Assembly: GCF_002387245.1 (NCBI RefSeq)
Contig: NZ_DGLD01000010.1
Location: 124,001 to 188,000, forward strand
Length of the DNA stretch: 64,000 nt
Direction: 5' to 3'
Source of the DNA: Brevundimonas sp. UBA4553
Lineage (GTDB): Bacteria; Pseudomonadota; Alphaproteobacteria; Caulobacterales; Caulobacteraceae
Shown: positions 1-8,673 of the stretch, piece after piece
Layout: every line of letters starts with the position of its first letter
Numbering within the stretch: position 1 is the stretch's first letter
Notes under the pieces: generated by a model
The model's database searches: none
What the model saw: only the letters and a program-made list of their open reading frames with translations
Told to the model about the DNA's origin: nothing
Program-made: the position numbers and the translations under genes

Positions 1-219
1 GCCCTGAGCCTGGGCGAACAGGACGGCGCCTGGCTGGCCGCCGCCAGCCTGGACCGCTACCTGGTGGCCGTGGACCGACCTCAGATCTACGGCACCCAGT
101 TCATCGCGATCCCGGACCAGCCGACGAACCAGAGCGCCCTCGACCGCGACCTGCTCACGGACTCCATCCGCGAAGCGACCGGCGTGCCGCCTCTGGCCGA
201 GCAGACGCCGCCGCCCTAG
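1..219 (+). CDS. C-terminal fragment of a DUF6624-like protein (5' end outside window)
   Basis: The window opens inside an open frame that ends with TAG at 217-219, leaving 72 visible codons. The fragment is hydrophilic and carries a YGTQF motif (fragment residues 30-34) and a GVPPLAEQ segment near its end. That pair resembles the C-terminus of DUF6624 proteins, which have no known function. The resemblance is recalled, not searched, and only the tail is present, so the family name is tentative. Its stop overlaps the stop of the convergent downstream gene by four bases (CTAG at 216-219), and no terminator hairpin separates the two. Confidence 0.6.
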   Translation, partial: ALSLGEQDGAWLAAASLDRYLVAVDRPQIYGTQFIAIPDQPTNQSALDRDLLTDSIREATGVPPLAEQTPPP

Positions 220-1220
220 TCCAGCGGTTGAGGCTTGGTCACGACCGGGGCGTCGGGATCATTCGAGGTCGGTCGAGCGGGGGTCGGCGGAGGTCCGGCG
301 GGCTGCACGGCTTCCGGCGCAGGCGCGATCACCACCACGGGAGGCGGCGCCGCGGCCGGAGCGGGAACAGCAACCGGCGGCGCGGCGGCGGCCTGGGGCT
401 CTCCCGATGCGGCGGCGGGACGAACTGCTTCGGCGGGGCGAGGCGCGGCGGCTGAACGCGAGGGGGCGACGGCGGCCGCTGCGACCGGCGGCTCCGCGGG
501 GGCAGGCGCAGGGGTGGGGGCGGCGACCAGCGGAGCCTCCAACGGCGGCGAAGCCACGGGCGCGGCGATGGTCGGGAGAGCGTCCGGCGCCGGTTCGCTG
601 CCGGACCTCGCAATGAGCCATGTGGCCAGCGGCGCGCCGATCACCACGACTGCGGCGACGACATAGAGCGCGGTGCGACGGGGCCCCTTGTCCGTGCCGG
701 CGCGCGGCGCGACCGGGGCCGGCGTCGGGCGGGCGGCAGCGGCCGGCGCGACGACCGGCAAGGGGGCGACGGCCTGCTCGGATTCGGACACGACCGCCGG
801 ACGGGCGGGAGCGGTCGCACGCGCCGCCGGCGAGGGCGTTGTGTCCCCCCCGGCAGACGAAACAGGCGGCCCCGCAGGACGGGACGGCTGGGGCGCGGCC
901 GGCTTCGGCGCCGTGATCAGCCCCGGAGCGGCCGCCGGCGGCGCCGGCCGGCGCTGCGGCACCAGGGAGCCGCCGAACACGCCGCTGGAGGGGCCGCGCG
1001 GCGTGGCCGCGGTCGTCACGGCGGGACGCGAGGTCGGTCTGGGCGGCTCAACCCCAGAGGCTTCTGTCCTGGGCGCTGAGGTTCGGGGCGTAGGAACGAC
1101 CGGCGGAGCCAGTCCCGCGCCGCGCGGCAAAGGGCCTGCGCGGAAGACCGTCTGGGGCGGCCGTCCCCATTGCACGGGACGGCGAGCGAAGGGCGTGGAC
1201 TTGTCGTCGGCGTCGGACAT
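216..1220 (-). CDS. Pro/Ala-rich single-pass membrane protein, function unknown
   Basis: This 334-residue protein has a long low-complexity N-terminal region rich in Pro, Ala, Arg and Thr, one predicted membrane helix at about residues 183-204 preceded by a basic KGPRR cluster, and a C-terminal region that is almost entirely Pro, Ala and Val. The basic residues before the helix suggest that the N-terminal part is cytoplasmic and the Pro/Ala tail periplasmic. I recognise no catalytic domain. The layout resembles, more loosely, the smaller protein at 4544-5107. Codon use has the strong GC3 bias of the neighbours, which argues for a real gene despite the low complexity; the overlapping frames on the other strand lack any recognisable domain. 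It stands alone on the minus strand. Confidence 0.7.
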   Translation of the reverse strand: MSDADDKSTPFARRPVQWGRPPQTVFRAGPLPRGAGLAPPVVPTPRTSAPRTEASGVEPPRPTSRPAVTTAATPRGPSSGVFGGSLVPQRRPAPPAAAPGLITAPKPAAPQPSRPAGPPVSSAGGDTTPSPAARATAPARPAVVSESEQAVAPLPVVAPAAAARPTPAPVAPRAGTDKGPRRTALYVVAAVVVIGAPLATWLIARSGSEPAPDALPTIAAPVASPPLEAPLVAAPTPAPAPAEPPVAAAAVAPSRSAAAPRPAEAVRPAAASGEPQAAAAPPVAVPAPAAAPPPVVVIAPAPEAVQPAGPPPTPARPTSNDPDAPVVTKPQPLD

Positions 1221-1318
1221 TCGGGCTCCGGCGCCGGACGGCGCGCATCACGAAAGGGGCAGGCAGACCGTCAAACTGCTGAGCGAGTTCGGCGGTTTCG
1301 TGACGCGCAGAACCGACC

Positions 1319-2086
1319 TCAGTTCTTCAGACGATAGCCGGTTCTGAAGATCCAGCCCACGGCGGCCAGGCAGGCGAAGAAGAAGCCCAGCGTGGCCATC
1401 AGGCTCAACCCCACGCTGACGTCGCCTATGCCGTAGAAGGCCCAGCGGAAACCCGAGATCAGATAGACCACCGGATTGAACAGGGTCACCGTGCGCCAGC
1501 CGTCCGGCAGCATGTCGATCGAATAGAAGGCCCCGCCGAGGAAGGTCAGGGGCGTGACGATCAGCATGGGGATCATCTGCAACTGTTCGAAATTCTGCGC
1601 CCAGACGCCGATGATGAAACCGAACAGGCTGAAGGTCGTCGAGATCAGGATCAGGAAGGCCAGCATCCAGAAGGGGTGCAGGATCTGCAAGGGCACGAAC
1701 AGGGCCGCCGTCGCCAGGATGATCAACCCCAGAACCGCCGACTTGGTCGCCGCCGCCCCGACATAGGCGATGACGATCTCCAGCGGCGACACGGGGGCTG
1801 ACAGGATCTCATAGATGGTGCCGGTGAATTTCGGGAAATAGATGCCGAAGCTGGCGTTGAAGATCGACTGGGTGAACAGGCTTAGCATGATCAGGCCCGG
1901 CACGATGAAGGCGCCATAGGGCACGCCCCCGACCTCCTCCATCCGACTGCCGATGGCCCCGCCGAAGACGACGAAATAGAGGGCTGTGGTGATCACCGGC
2001 GTGACGATCGACTGCCACAGGGTGCGCAGGGCCCGCGCCATCTCGAAACGATAGATGGCCCAGACGCCATGTCCGTTGAACGTCAT
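1319..2086 (-). CDS. ABC-2 type transporter permease (YadH-like)
   Basis: This is the membrane subunit of an ABC exporter; the 255-residue product has six likely membrane helices and the ABC-2 family pattern (an N-terminal FEMARALRTLWQ stretch, PGLIMLSLF, and a C-terminal amphipathic tail). I chose the ATG at 2084-2086 because the frame remains open upstream only as a shadow of the ATPase gene, and the ATG overlaps the ATPase stop as TGATG, a typical coupling junction. Together with the ATPase at 2086-3033 it should form a two-gene exporter of the YadG/YadH or DrrA/DrrB type. The substrate cannot be told from sequence. Confidence 0.9.
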   Translation of the reverse strand: MTFNGHGVWAIYRFEMARALRTLWQSIVTPVITTALYFVVFGGAIGSRMEEVGGVPYGAFIVPGLIMLSLFTQSIFNASFGIYFPKFTGTIYEILSAPVSPLEIVIAYVGAAATKSAVLGLIILATAALFVPLQILHPFWMLAFLILISTTFSLFGFIIGVWAQNFEQLQMIPMLIVTPLTFLGGAFYSIDMLPDGWRTVTLFNPVVYLISGFRWAFYGIGDVSVGLSLMATLGFFFACLAAVGWIFRTGYRLKN

Positions 2087-3033
2087 CACGCGGCCTCCCC
2101 GCCACTGTTGCTGTCGCGATGGACCAGGCTGACAAAGATGTCTTCCAGCGAGCTCTGGCGGGTGTTCAGGTCCTTGAAGGCGACGCCCAGGTCGGACAGG
2201 CGGCGCAGCAGCGACGGGACCCCGGTCTTCTCGGCGTGGGCGTCGAAGGCGTATTCGAGTTCCCCGCCTTCGTTCTTCAGGCTCAGGTCCCATTCGGCCA
2301 GTTCCGGCGGCAGGACCGTCATCGGCTCCTGCAGGTTCAGCGTCAGGGTCTTCTTGCCCAGCTTCTTCATCAGGACCGCGGTCTTCTCGACCAGAATCAG
2401 TTCGCCCTTGAGGATGACCCCCACCCGATCGGCCATCTCCTCGGCCTCCTCGATATAGTGGGTGGTCAGGATGATGGTGACGCCCCGCTCGCGCAGGCGC
2501 CGCACCAGAGCCCACATGTCGCGACGCAGCTCCACGTCCACGCCCGCCGTCGGCTCGTCCAGGAACAGAATGTCGGGTTCGTGGCTCAGGGCCTTGGCGA
2601 TCATGACACGGCGCTTCATTCCGCCGGACAGGGTCATGATCTTGGCGTCCTTCTTGTCCCACAGGCTGAGGTCGCGAAGGATCTGCTCCACATAGGCAGG
2701 GTTGGGCGCCTTGCCGAACAGACCGCGGCTGAAGGTGACGGTGGCCCAGACGGTCTCGAAGGCGTCGGTTGTCAGCTCCTGCGGCACCAGGCCGATGCGG
2801 GTGCGGGCGGCGCGATAGTCCTTCTGGATGTCGTGGCCGTCGGCGGTGACCGTTCCGGTCGAGGGCGTGACTATGCCACAGACGATGGAGATCATCGTCG
2901 TCTTGCCCGCGCCGTTCGGCCCCAGCAGGGCGAAAATCTCGCCCTTCTCGATTTCCAGATCGACGCGCTTCAGCGCCTGATGGCCGGATTTATAGGTCTT
3001 GCTCAGACCCTGAATGGTGATGACTGGCGGCAT
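2086..3033 (-). CDS. ABC transporter ATP-binding protein (YadG-like)
   Basis: The 315-residue protein has a complete ABC ATPase domain: Walker A GPNGAGKTT at residues 38-46, signature LSGGMKRR at about 136-143, Walker B ILFLDEPTAGVD, and the switch histidine in ILTTHYIEEAEEM. The C-terminal 80 residues form the extension common in YadG, CcmA and DrrA-type ATPases. It energises the permease encoded directly downstream, whose start overlaps its stop (TGATG). Transcription runs from the short gap shared with the divergent sugar dehydrogenase gene. The fold and role as an exporter ATPase are secure; the substrate is not known. Confidence 0.93.
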   Translation of the reverse strand: MPPVITIQGLSKTYKSGHQALKRVDLEIEKGEIFALLGPNGAGKTTMISIVCGIVTPSTGTVTADGHDIQKDYRAARTRIGLVPQELTTDAFETVWATVTFSRGLFGKAPNPAYVEQILRDLSLWDKKDAKIMTLSGGMKRRVMIAKALSHEPDILFLDEPTAGVDVELRRDMWALVRRLRERGVTIILTTHYIEEAEEMADRVGVILKGELILVEKTAVLMKKLGKKTLTLNLQEPMTVLPPELAEWDLSLKNEGGELEYAFDAHAEKTGVPSLLRRLSDLGVAFKDLNTRQSSLEDIFVSLVHRDSNSGGEAA

Positions 3034-3164
3034 GGGCCCTCCCGGCGCAGGTTGCGCAGATAGGCAACGAACAGCCCTGGCTCAAGGGGCCTCCCCCACG
3101 CGGCGAAACAAGGTTTTTCTCCCCGGTTCGCGCTATGATGCGCCGAACATCACAGGCTGCTCTC

Positions 3165-4478
3165 ATGTCCGCGCTTCGTTTCATCGCCGCCCTGCCGCTG
3201 GTCCTTGTCCTGGCCGCCTGCGAGACTGAAAGCACCCTCCCGGAGCATCTGGGTTTCGGCGCTGATCCGCAACTGCCCGAGGCTCGCACCCAGCGCCTGC
3301 CCACCGTCAAGATCGCCCCGGCCGTGGGCTGGCCCGAGGGCGGCGCGCCGGTGGCGGCCTCCGGCTTGGCCGTGAACGCCTTTGCGACCGGTCTCGACCA
3401 TCCACGCTGGCTCTACGAACTGCCTAACGGCGACCTGCTGGTGGCGGAAAGCAACGCCCCACCCAGACCCGATGACAAGAAGGGTGGCCTACGCGGCTGG
3501 ATCCAGGGCCTCGTCATGGGCAAGGCGGGCGCGGGCGTGCCCAGCGCCAATCGCATCACCCTGCTGCGGGACGCCGACGGCGACGGTGTCGCGGAAATGA
3601 AGACCGCCTTCATGTCCGGCCTGGCCTCGCCCTTCGGCATGGCCCTGATCGGCGACCGCCTCTACGTCGCAAACGCCGACGCCGTCGTCGCCGTCCCCTA
3701 TCAAACAGGACAGACGCAGATCACCGCCACGCCGGTCAAGGTCGCGGACCTGCCCGCCGGTCGCAACCACCACTGGACCAAGAGCCTGATCGCCTCGGCT
3801 GACGGATCTCGGCTCTACGTCGGCGTCGGCTCCAATTCGAACGTCGGCGAGAACGGCCTGGACGAAGAGGTCGACCGCGCCGCCGTGCTGGAGATCGACC
3901 CCGCCACCGGCGCCCGCCGCGTCTTCGCCTCGGGCCTGCGCAACCCGGTCGGCATGGCCTGGAACCCCGAGGACGGAAGGCTGTGGGTCTCGGTCAATGA
4001 GCGCGACGAGATCGGCGATGACCTTGTGCCCGACTATATGACCTCGGTCACGCCCGGCGGCTTCTACGGCTGGCCCTGGAGCTACTATGGCCAGACGGCC
4101 GATGCCCGGGTCCAGCCGCCCCGCCCCGATATGGTGGCCAAGGCCATCAAGCCGGACTACGCCCTGGGCTCGCACACGGCGTCTCTGGGCCTGACCTTCT
4201 ATACCGGCGCCCTGATGCCCCGGTGGCGCAACGGGGCCGTCGTGGGTCAGCACGGTTCATGGAACCGCAACCCGCCCGCCGGCTACAAGGTCATCTTCAT
4301 CCCCTTCAGCGGAGGCAAGCCCGCGGGCCCGCCGCAGGACGTCCTGACCGGCTTCCGCAACGACAAGGGCGAGGCCATGGGGCGGCCGGTCGGGGTGCTG
4401 GGGGTGCGTTCCGGCGCGCTTCTGGTCGCCGACGACGTAGGCGATGCGATCTGGCGGGTTACGCCGGCCGGATCCTGA
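3165..4478 (+). CDS. PQQ-dependent sugar/sorbosone dehydrogenase-like lipoprotein
   Basis: The 437-residue product starts with a lipoprotein signal (hydrophobic stretch then the lipobox LVLAAC, Cys about residue 19), so it should be exported and lipid-anchored. The mature part is a beta-propeller of the soluble glucose/sorbosone dehydrogenase family, with motifs such as GLDHPRWLYELPNGDLLVAES, LRNPVGMAWNP and HGSWNRNPPAGYKV. Members of this family oxidise sugars or aldehydes with PQQ in the periplasm, although many are uncharacterised. The ATG at 3165 is preferred over an upstream ATG pair at 3135, because the signal peptide is then of normal length. No PQQ biosynthesis genes are in the window. 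Confidence 0.85.
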   Translation: MSALRFIAALPLVLVLAACETESTLPEHLGFGADPQLPEARTQRLPTVKIAPAVGWPEGGAPVAASGLAVNAFATGLDHPRWLYELPNGDLLVAESNAPPRPDDKKGGLRGWIQGLVMGKAGAGVPSANRITLLRDADGDGVAEMKTAFMSGLASPFGMALIGDRLYVANADAVVAVPYQTGQTQITATPVKVADLPAGRNHHWTKSLIASADGSRLYVGVGSNSNVGENGLDEEVDRAAVLEIDPATGARRVFASGLRNPVGMAWNPEDGRLWVSVNERDEIGDDLVPDYMTSVTPGGFYGWPWSYYGQTADARVQPPRPDMVAKAIKPDYALGSHTASLGLTFYTGALMPRWRNGAVVGQHGSWNRNPPAGYKVIFIPFSGGKPAGPPQDVLTGFRNDKGEAMGRPVGVLGVRSGALLVADDVGDAIWRVTPAGS

Positions 4479-4499
4479 ACGGGGCGGCCCATACAAGAA

Positions 4500-4523
4500 A
4501 AGGCCCGGCGCGAGCCGGGCCTT
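4500..4523. terminator. Bidirectional intrinsic terminator between convergent genes
   Basis: A perfect 10-base stem (arms 4500-4509 and 4514-4523) with a GCGA loop lies between the sugar dehydrogenase gene and the convergent gene at 4544-5107. On the minus strand the hairpin is followed by a T-rich run (complement of AAGAAAA before 4501), so it fits that direction best. Confidence 0.8.
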
Positions 4524-4543
4524 CCAGTTTATGACACCAGCGA

Positions 4544-5107
4544 TCAGTTCGTCGGCGTGATCACGATGGGCGCCGGCGGCGCTGCGGGGGTCACCGGCGC
4601 GGCGGCCGGAGGAGCGACCGTCACGGGCGTCGCTTCGGGGGCGACCGACAGATAGGGCTGCGGGCCCGTGGGGACCGGCGCTTCGACCACCGGAGCAGCG
4701 GCCGGAGGCGCAGCGCGAACCGCGCGGGCGGGAGCCGGGGTCGGCGGCGCGACGCGGCGTTCGACCGGAGCGGCGGCGGCCGGCGGGATGGGCGCAGCCG
4801 TCGCCAGGTCCGCAGGCGTCTCGATCGGCACCGACGGCGCGGTCAGGGGCGACGTTGCGGCCATGGCGAGCGGCGCTTCAATCTGCGCCGCCTCGACGGT
4901 CGCCGGCGCCGTCGTCTCGGCCGGCTGCATCAGCATGGCCGCCGCGGCGCCGCCGACCACCAGAACGCCCAGGGGCGCCAGGACCATCCAGGTCTTCACG
5001 GGCTTGTTCGACTTGCGGGCGCTGCTGCGGGCGTAGACCGGCACATAGGCGTCGCTGTCCACGCGCGGGGCGGCGGGGCGAACTTGATCGGTATAGGTCA
5101 CGGACAT
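4544..5107 (-). CDS. Pro/Ala-rich single-pass membrane protein, function unknown
   Basis: The 187-residue protein has a polar N-terminus of about 38 residues, a basic KSNKPVK segment, one membrane helix (about residues 39-60) and a long Pro/Ala/Val tail that would be periplasmic. No domain is recognised. The ATG at 5107 is preceded by AAGGAGAAGACATC, one of the best ribosome binding sites in the window, which decides the start over an upstream ATG at 5164. The architecture (short cytoplasmic part, single helix, Pro/Ala tail ending in a PIVITP-like segment) recalls the gene at 216-1220. Confidence 0.75.
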   Translation of the reverse strand: MSVTYTDQVRPAAPRVDSDAYVPVYARSSARKSNKPVKTWMVLAPLGVLVVGGAAAAMLMQPAETTAPATVEAAQIEAPLAMAATSPLTAPSVPIETPADLATAAPIPPAAAAPVERRVAPPTPAPARAVRAAPPAAAPVVEAPVPTGPQPYLSVAPEATPVTVAPPAAAPVTPAAPPAPIVITPTN

Positions 5108-5444
5108 GATGTCTTCTCCTTGATCCAGGGCCCCACAACCCCGACCAGAAGAGCAAGGTTCCACGAACAGACCCCTTCGCCGCGAAGAAACACCACCCTC
5201 GCCACAGTTCAGGCGAAAGCATGATCAAGTCATCCGATCGTCACTTCTCAATCCGATCTTTCGTATTTCGCCACCCACGTTGACGTAACGTCGCGAAGCA
5301 ACCTTACCCAACGTCATCGAAAAGGCGACGCAAGCATCGCATTCGCGAAACATTGTGGCGATGTGCGCTTACGACCGGTTGACCCGTCGTCGCTGCCCGT
5401 TCATCACCGTGGAAAGGCTAAATTCGGGAAGAGGCGGCGCAACC
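5108..5444. other. 337-base divergent intergenic region with a small palindrome
   Basis: This non-coding stretch separates the minus-strand membrane protein gene from the acyl-CoA synthetase gene and is less GC-rich than its surroundings. It contains GACGTAACGTC at 5282-5292, an 11-base odd-centred palindrome that could be an operator. Its GACG/CGTC core is similar to the half sites of the palindrome in front of the MerR gene at 22890-22905, but the spacing differs. I see no small gene or RNA in it. Confidence 0.5.
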
Positions 5445-7244
5445 ATGGGTCTGGCAGCGAACATCCGGCGCGATATGAAGTTCGCGGGCGGGCTGTACCG
5501 CCTCCTGAAGCGTATCAAGCCCATCACCCTCGACAGCGACGTCCTGCTCTGTGACGACATCGAGGAAGCGGTCGACAAGTTCGCGGACAACCTCGCCGTC
5601 GAGGACGAAAACCGCCGCCTGACCTATCGCGAGCTGGACGCCCTGGCCAACCGCTACGCCCATTGGGCCAAGGCGCGGAACCTGAAACGGTCGGACGTCA
5701 TCGCCCTGGTCATGCACAACCGGGTGGAATACCTGGCCGCCTGGATCGGCTTCTCCAAGGTCGGCGTGGCCACCGCCCTGATCAACACCAATCTCAGCGG
5801 CGCCGCCCTCGCCCACTGCCTGACCATCTCCAACGCCTTCAACGTGGTGACCGATCAGGAATGCTGGCGCGCGGTCGAGGAAGCCCGCCCCTTCGTCGAT
5901 CGCAACCTGATGAGCTGGGTTCACGGCCTAGCCGACGAGGACGAGACCAACGACCGCCGCGACATCGACAACGCCGTGCGCAGCGCTTCGTCGGTCCGCC
6001 CTGATCCGGGCCTGCGCAAGGGTCTGACCAATCGCGACACGGCCCTGTTCATCTTCACCTCGGGCACCACGGGCCTGCCCAAGGCCGCGCGCATCCCGCA
6101 TTCGCGCGCCCGCACCTATATGCGCGCCTTCGCCGGAGCCACCGCCTCGACGACGAAGGACGCCCTCTACAACTGCCTGCCCCTCTATCACTCGACCGGC
6201 GGTCTGGTCGGGGTCGGCTCCATCCTGCTGAACGGCGGCCGGATGATCATTCGTCGCCGCTTCTCCGCGACCCATTTCTGGCCCGATGTAAAGACGTCCG
6301 GCGCCACCATGTTCGTCTATATCGGCGAGCTGTGCCGCTACCTGGTCAACTGCCCGCCCAACGAGGACGAGCGCGCCCACAAGCTGCGCCTCGCCTTCGG
6401 CAACGGCCTGCGTCCCGATGTCTGGACCGAGTTCCAGAAGCGCTTCGGCATCAAGGACATCATGGAGTTCTACGGCTCCACCGAGGGCAACGTCTCCCTG
6501 TTCAACTTCGACGGCAAGGCGGGCGCCATCGGCCGCGTCCCCGGATTCCTGAAGTCGCAACTCAACATCCGCCTGATCGCCCTGGACCCGGAAACGGGCG
6601 AGCCGATCCGGGGCTCCGACGGCGCCTGTCGTCTGGTCGCGACCGGGGAAACCGGCGAGGCCATCGGCCAGATCGCGTCCGACATTCGCCACGACTTCTC
6701 GGGCTACGCCGACAAGAAGGCGTCCGAAAAGAAGATCCTCACCGACGTCTTCAAGAAGGGCGACCGCTGGTTCCGCACCGGCGACCTGATGCGCCAGGAC
6801 CGTGACGGCTACCTCTACTTCATGGACCGCCTGGGCGACACCTACCGCTGGAAGGGCGAGAACGTCTCCACCGCCGAGGTCGAGCAACGTCTGCACGACG
6901 CGCCGGGCGTTCAGGAGGTGATCGCCTACGGCGTCACGGTTCCCGGTCAGGAAGGCAAGGCGGGCATGGCCGGGCTGGTCATGGAAGGCAAGTTCGACCC
7001 CGCCGCCTTCGCCGCCTACGCCGACGAGCAGTTGCCGCCCTACGCCCGTCCGGTCTTCATCCGCCTGATGAAATCGGCCGAGACCACCGGCACCTTCAAG
7101 TATCGCAAGGTCGATCTGGTCGCCGACGGTTTCGACCTGGAGAAGGTCGAGGGGGCCGTCTATGTCCGCGGCGGCAAGGCCGGCTACCAGAAGCTGACCG
7201 CCAAGGCCTATGAAGCCATTGTCGACGGGACCACGCGCCTCTGA
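5445..7244 (+). CDS. Long-chain acyl-CoA synthetase (FadD/FATP-like)
   Basis: The 599-residue enzyme belongs to the AMP-forming ligase superfamily: P-loop-like motif TSGTTGLPKAARIPHSR (about residues 204-220), EFYGSTEGN in the A5 region, WFRTGDLM for the A7 region, and GENVSTAEVE for A8. The order and the spacing fit bacterial very-long-chain or FATP-type acyl-CoA synthetases, which activate fatty acids with ATP and CoA for beta-oxidation or lipid synthesis. An in-frame ATG exists at 5445 after GAAGAGGCGG; the frame is open further upstream from 5355, but that extension is Arg-rich and unlike the family. The acyl-CoA dehydrogenase genes at 23-26 kb could share its pathway. Confidence 0.92.
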   Translation: MGLAANIRRDMKFAGGLYRLLKRIKPITLDSDVLLCDDIEEAVDKFADNLAVEDENRRLTYRELDALANRYAHWAKARNLKRSDVIALVMHNRVEYLAAWIGFSKVGVATALINTNLSGAALAHCLTISNAFNVVTDQECWRAVEEARPFVDRNLMSWVHGLADEDETNDRRDIDNAVRSASSVRPDPGLRKGLTNRDTALFIFTSGTTGLPKAARIPHSRARTYMRAFAGATASTTKDALYNCLPLYHSTGGLVGVGSILLNGGRMIIRRRFSATHFWPDVKTSGATMFVYIGELCRYLVNCPPNEDERAHKLRLAFGNGLRPDVWTEFQKRFGIKDIMEFYGSTEGNVSLFNFDGKAGAIGRVPGFLKSQLNIRLIALDPETGEPIRGSDGACRLVATGETGEAIGQIASDIRHDFSGYADKKASEKKILTDVFKKGDRWFRTGDLMRQDRDGYLYFMDRLGDTYRWKGENVSTAEVEQRLHDAPGVQEVIAYGVTVPGQEGKAGMAGLVMEGKFDPAAFAAYADEQLPPYARPVFIRLMKSAETTGTFKYRKVDLVADGFDLEKVEGAVYVRGGKAGYQKLTAKAYEAIVDGTTRL

Positions 7245-7342
7245 TTTCGCGTCCCGAACCGGGATTCCCGAAACCCGCCCTTAAGCATTAACGCCGATAA
7301 CGGGCGTCCTGAGCTCTCTCCAGCAGGACGTCCGGCGGCCCC

Positions 7343-8212
7343 ATGTTCCAGATTATCGGCATCATCATGCTGTTCGCCATGGTGTTCGGCAGCTTCCTGC
7401 TGCACGGCGGCAAGATGGCGACGATCCTCTACTCGTTGCCCTATGAGCTGATGGCCATCCTGGGCGCGGGCATCGCGGCCTTCCTGATCTCCAACAGCAT
7501 GTCAGTCATCAAGGGCGCGCTGGGCGGCTTCGGCAAGGCCTTCGCCGGACCCAAGTGGAAGAAGCAGGACTACAAGGACCTGCTCAGCCTCCTGTTCCAA
7601 CTGACCAAGACGATGAAGTCCAAGGGCGTCATCGCCCTGGAAAGCCACATCGAAAAGCCCGCCGAGAGCAGCATCTTCCAGAAATACCCCAAGGTGCTGA
7701 AGGACCACTTCGCCACCGACTTCATCTGCGACACCCTGCGCATGATGACCATGAACCTCGAAGATCCGCACCAGATCGAGGACGCCATGGAAAAGCAGCT
7801 GGAAAAGCACCACCACGAGGCCCATGCCGCGTCCCACGCGCTTCAGAACCTGGCGGACGGCCTGCCCGCTCTGGGCATCGTCGCCGCCGTGCTGGGCATC
7901 ATCAAGACCATGGGCTCGATCAGCGAGCCGCCTGAAGTTCTGGGCGGCATGATCGGCGGCGCCCTGGTCGGCACCTTCCTCGGCGTCTTCCTGGCCTATG
8001 GTCTGGTCGGACCCTTCGCCGCCCGTCTGGGCGCGATCATTGACGAGGAGGCCGCCTACTACAAGATCATCCGCTCGGTCCTGGTCGCCCACCTGCACGG
8101 CAACGCCGCCCAGATCTCGGTTGAGATCGGCCGTGGCGACATCCCCTCGACGGCCCAGCCCTCCTTCACTGAAATGGAAGAAGCCCTGGCCGCCGCGCCG
8201 ATGGACGCCTGA
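7343..8212 (+). CDS. motA: Flagellar motor stator protein MotA
   Basis: The 289-residue protein matches MotA along its length: two N-terminal membrane helices, a cytoplasmic loop with charged residues (residues about 70-165), the conserved GLPALGIVAAVLGIIKTMGSI helix 3 with its proline, and helix 4 GALVGTFLGVFLAYGLVGPFA. MotA forms the proton-conducting stator ring with MotB and drives flagellar rotation. No motB gene follows, in contrast to the motAB operons of enterobacteria; separated stator genes are known in Caulobacter. The upstream region contains TTAAGCATTAAC near 7282, which has CtrA-like half sites but not the canonical spacing. Confidence 0.96.
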   Translation: MFQIIGIIMLFAMVFGSFLLHGGKMATILYSLPYELMAILGAGIAAFLISNSMSVIKGALGGFGKAFAGPKWKKQDYKDLLSLLFQLTKTMKSKGVIALESHIEKPAESSIFQKYPKVLKDHFATDFICDTLRMMTMNLEDPHQIEDAMEKQLEKHHHEAHAASHALQNLADGLPALGIVAAVLGIIKTMGSISEPPEVLGGMIGGALVGTFLGVFLAYGLVGPFAARLGAIIDEEAAYYKIIRSVLVAHLHGNAAQISVEIGRGDIPSTAQPSFTEMEEALAAAPMDA

Positions 8213-8291
8213 TCCGTCCACGGAGGGAACACGAACCGCTCACGACGGTTCTCCACAGGTCACGTTCGCGTGCATTCATTGTGGAGCTCCG

Positions 8292-8576
8292 ATGAAAGCC
8301 CTCCCGCTGCTGCTTTCTGCGTCCGCCCTGCTCACGCTGGCGGCCTGCAACGACACCCCGCCTCCAAGTCCGACGCCGGAGCCGACGGAGCCCGCCACGG
8401 TCCCGGCCGACGCCATGGCGCCGGCTCCCTCGCCTGAGACTTCAGCCGCGCCGCCGCCGGTGGAAGTCACGCCTCCATCGTCCTCCGCGCCGAGCCCGAC
8501 ACCGCCGACCCTTCCTGACGACCGGCCGCCCGCCGATCCGATGGACCCGACCGCCCGGCCCATACCGCCGGCCTAG
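8292..8576 (+). CDS. Small Pro-rich lipoprotein, function unknown
   Basis: The 94-residue product has a short signal peptide ending in a good lipobox (LTLAAC, Cys near residue 19). The mature part is low complexity, rich in Pro, Ala, Thr and Ser, with several PDD/DRPP segments. It should be a lipid-anchored envelope protein with a disordered tail. The ATG at 8292 is the only start that gives a functional signal peptide; the same frame is open upstream only because it overlaps motA. No homologous domain is recognised. It is the first of three small lipoprotein genes in a row. Confidence 0.7.
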   Translation: MKALPLLLSASALLTLAACNDTPPPSPTPEPTEPATVPADAMAPAPSPETSAAPPPVEVTPPSSSAPSPTPPTLPDDRPPADPMDPTARPIPPA

Positions 8577-8673
8577 GTCCCAGAACAGGCTTGTAGAACC
8601 TGGTAATCTCGCGTTACGCCTTGCACCGGCGGGATTGTCTCGCCGGATATTGAATCAAAGGGGCTATAGTCAC

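Noticed and set aside
7270..7300. CtrA binding site upstream of motA
   Set aside because: Half sites are present but not at the canonical seven-base spacing, so it is not listed as a feature.
8626..8646. Hairpin CCGGCG-N9-CGCCGG upstream of the first Ala-rich lipoprotein gene
   Set aside because: The stem has only six bases and no T run; it could be chance in GC-rich DNA.
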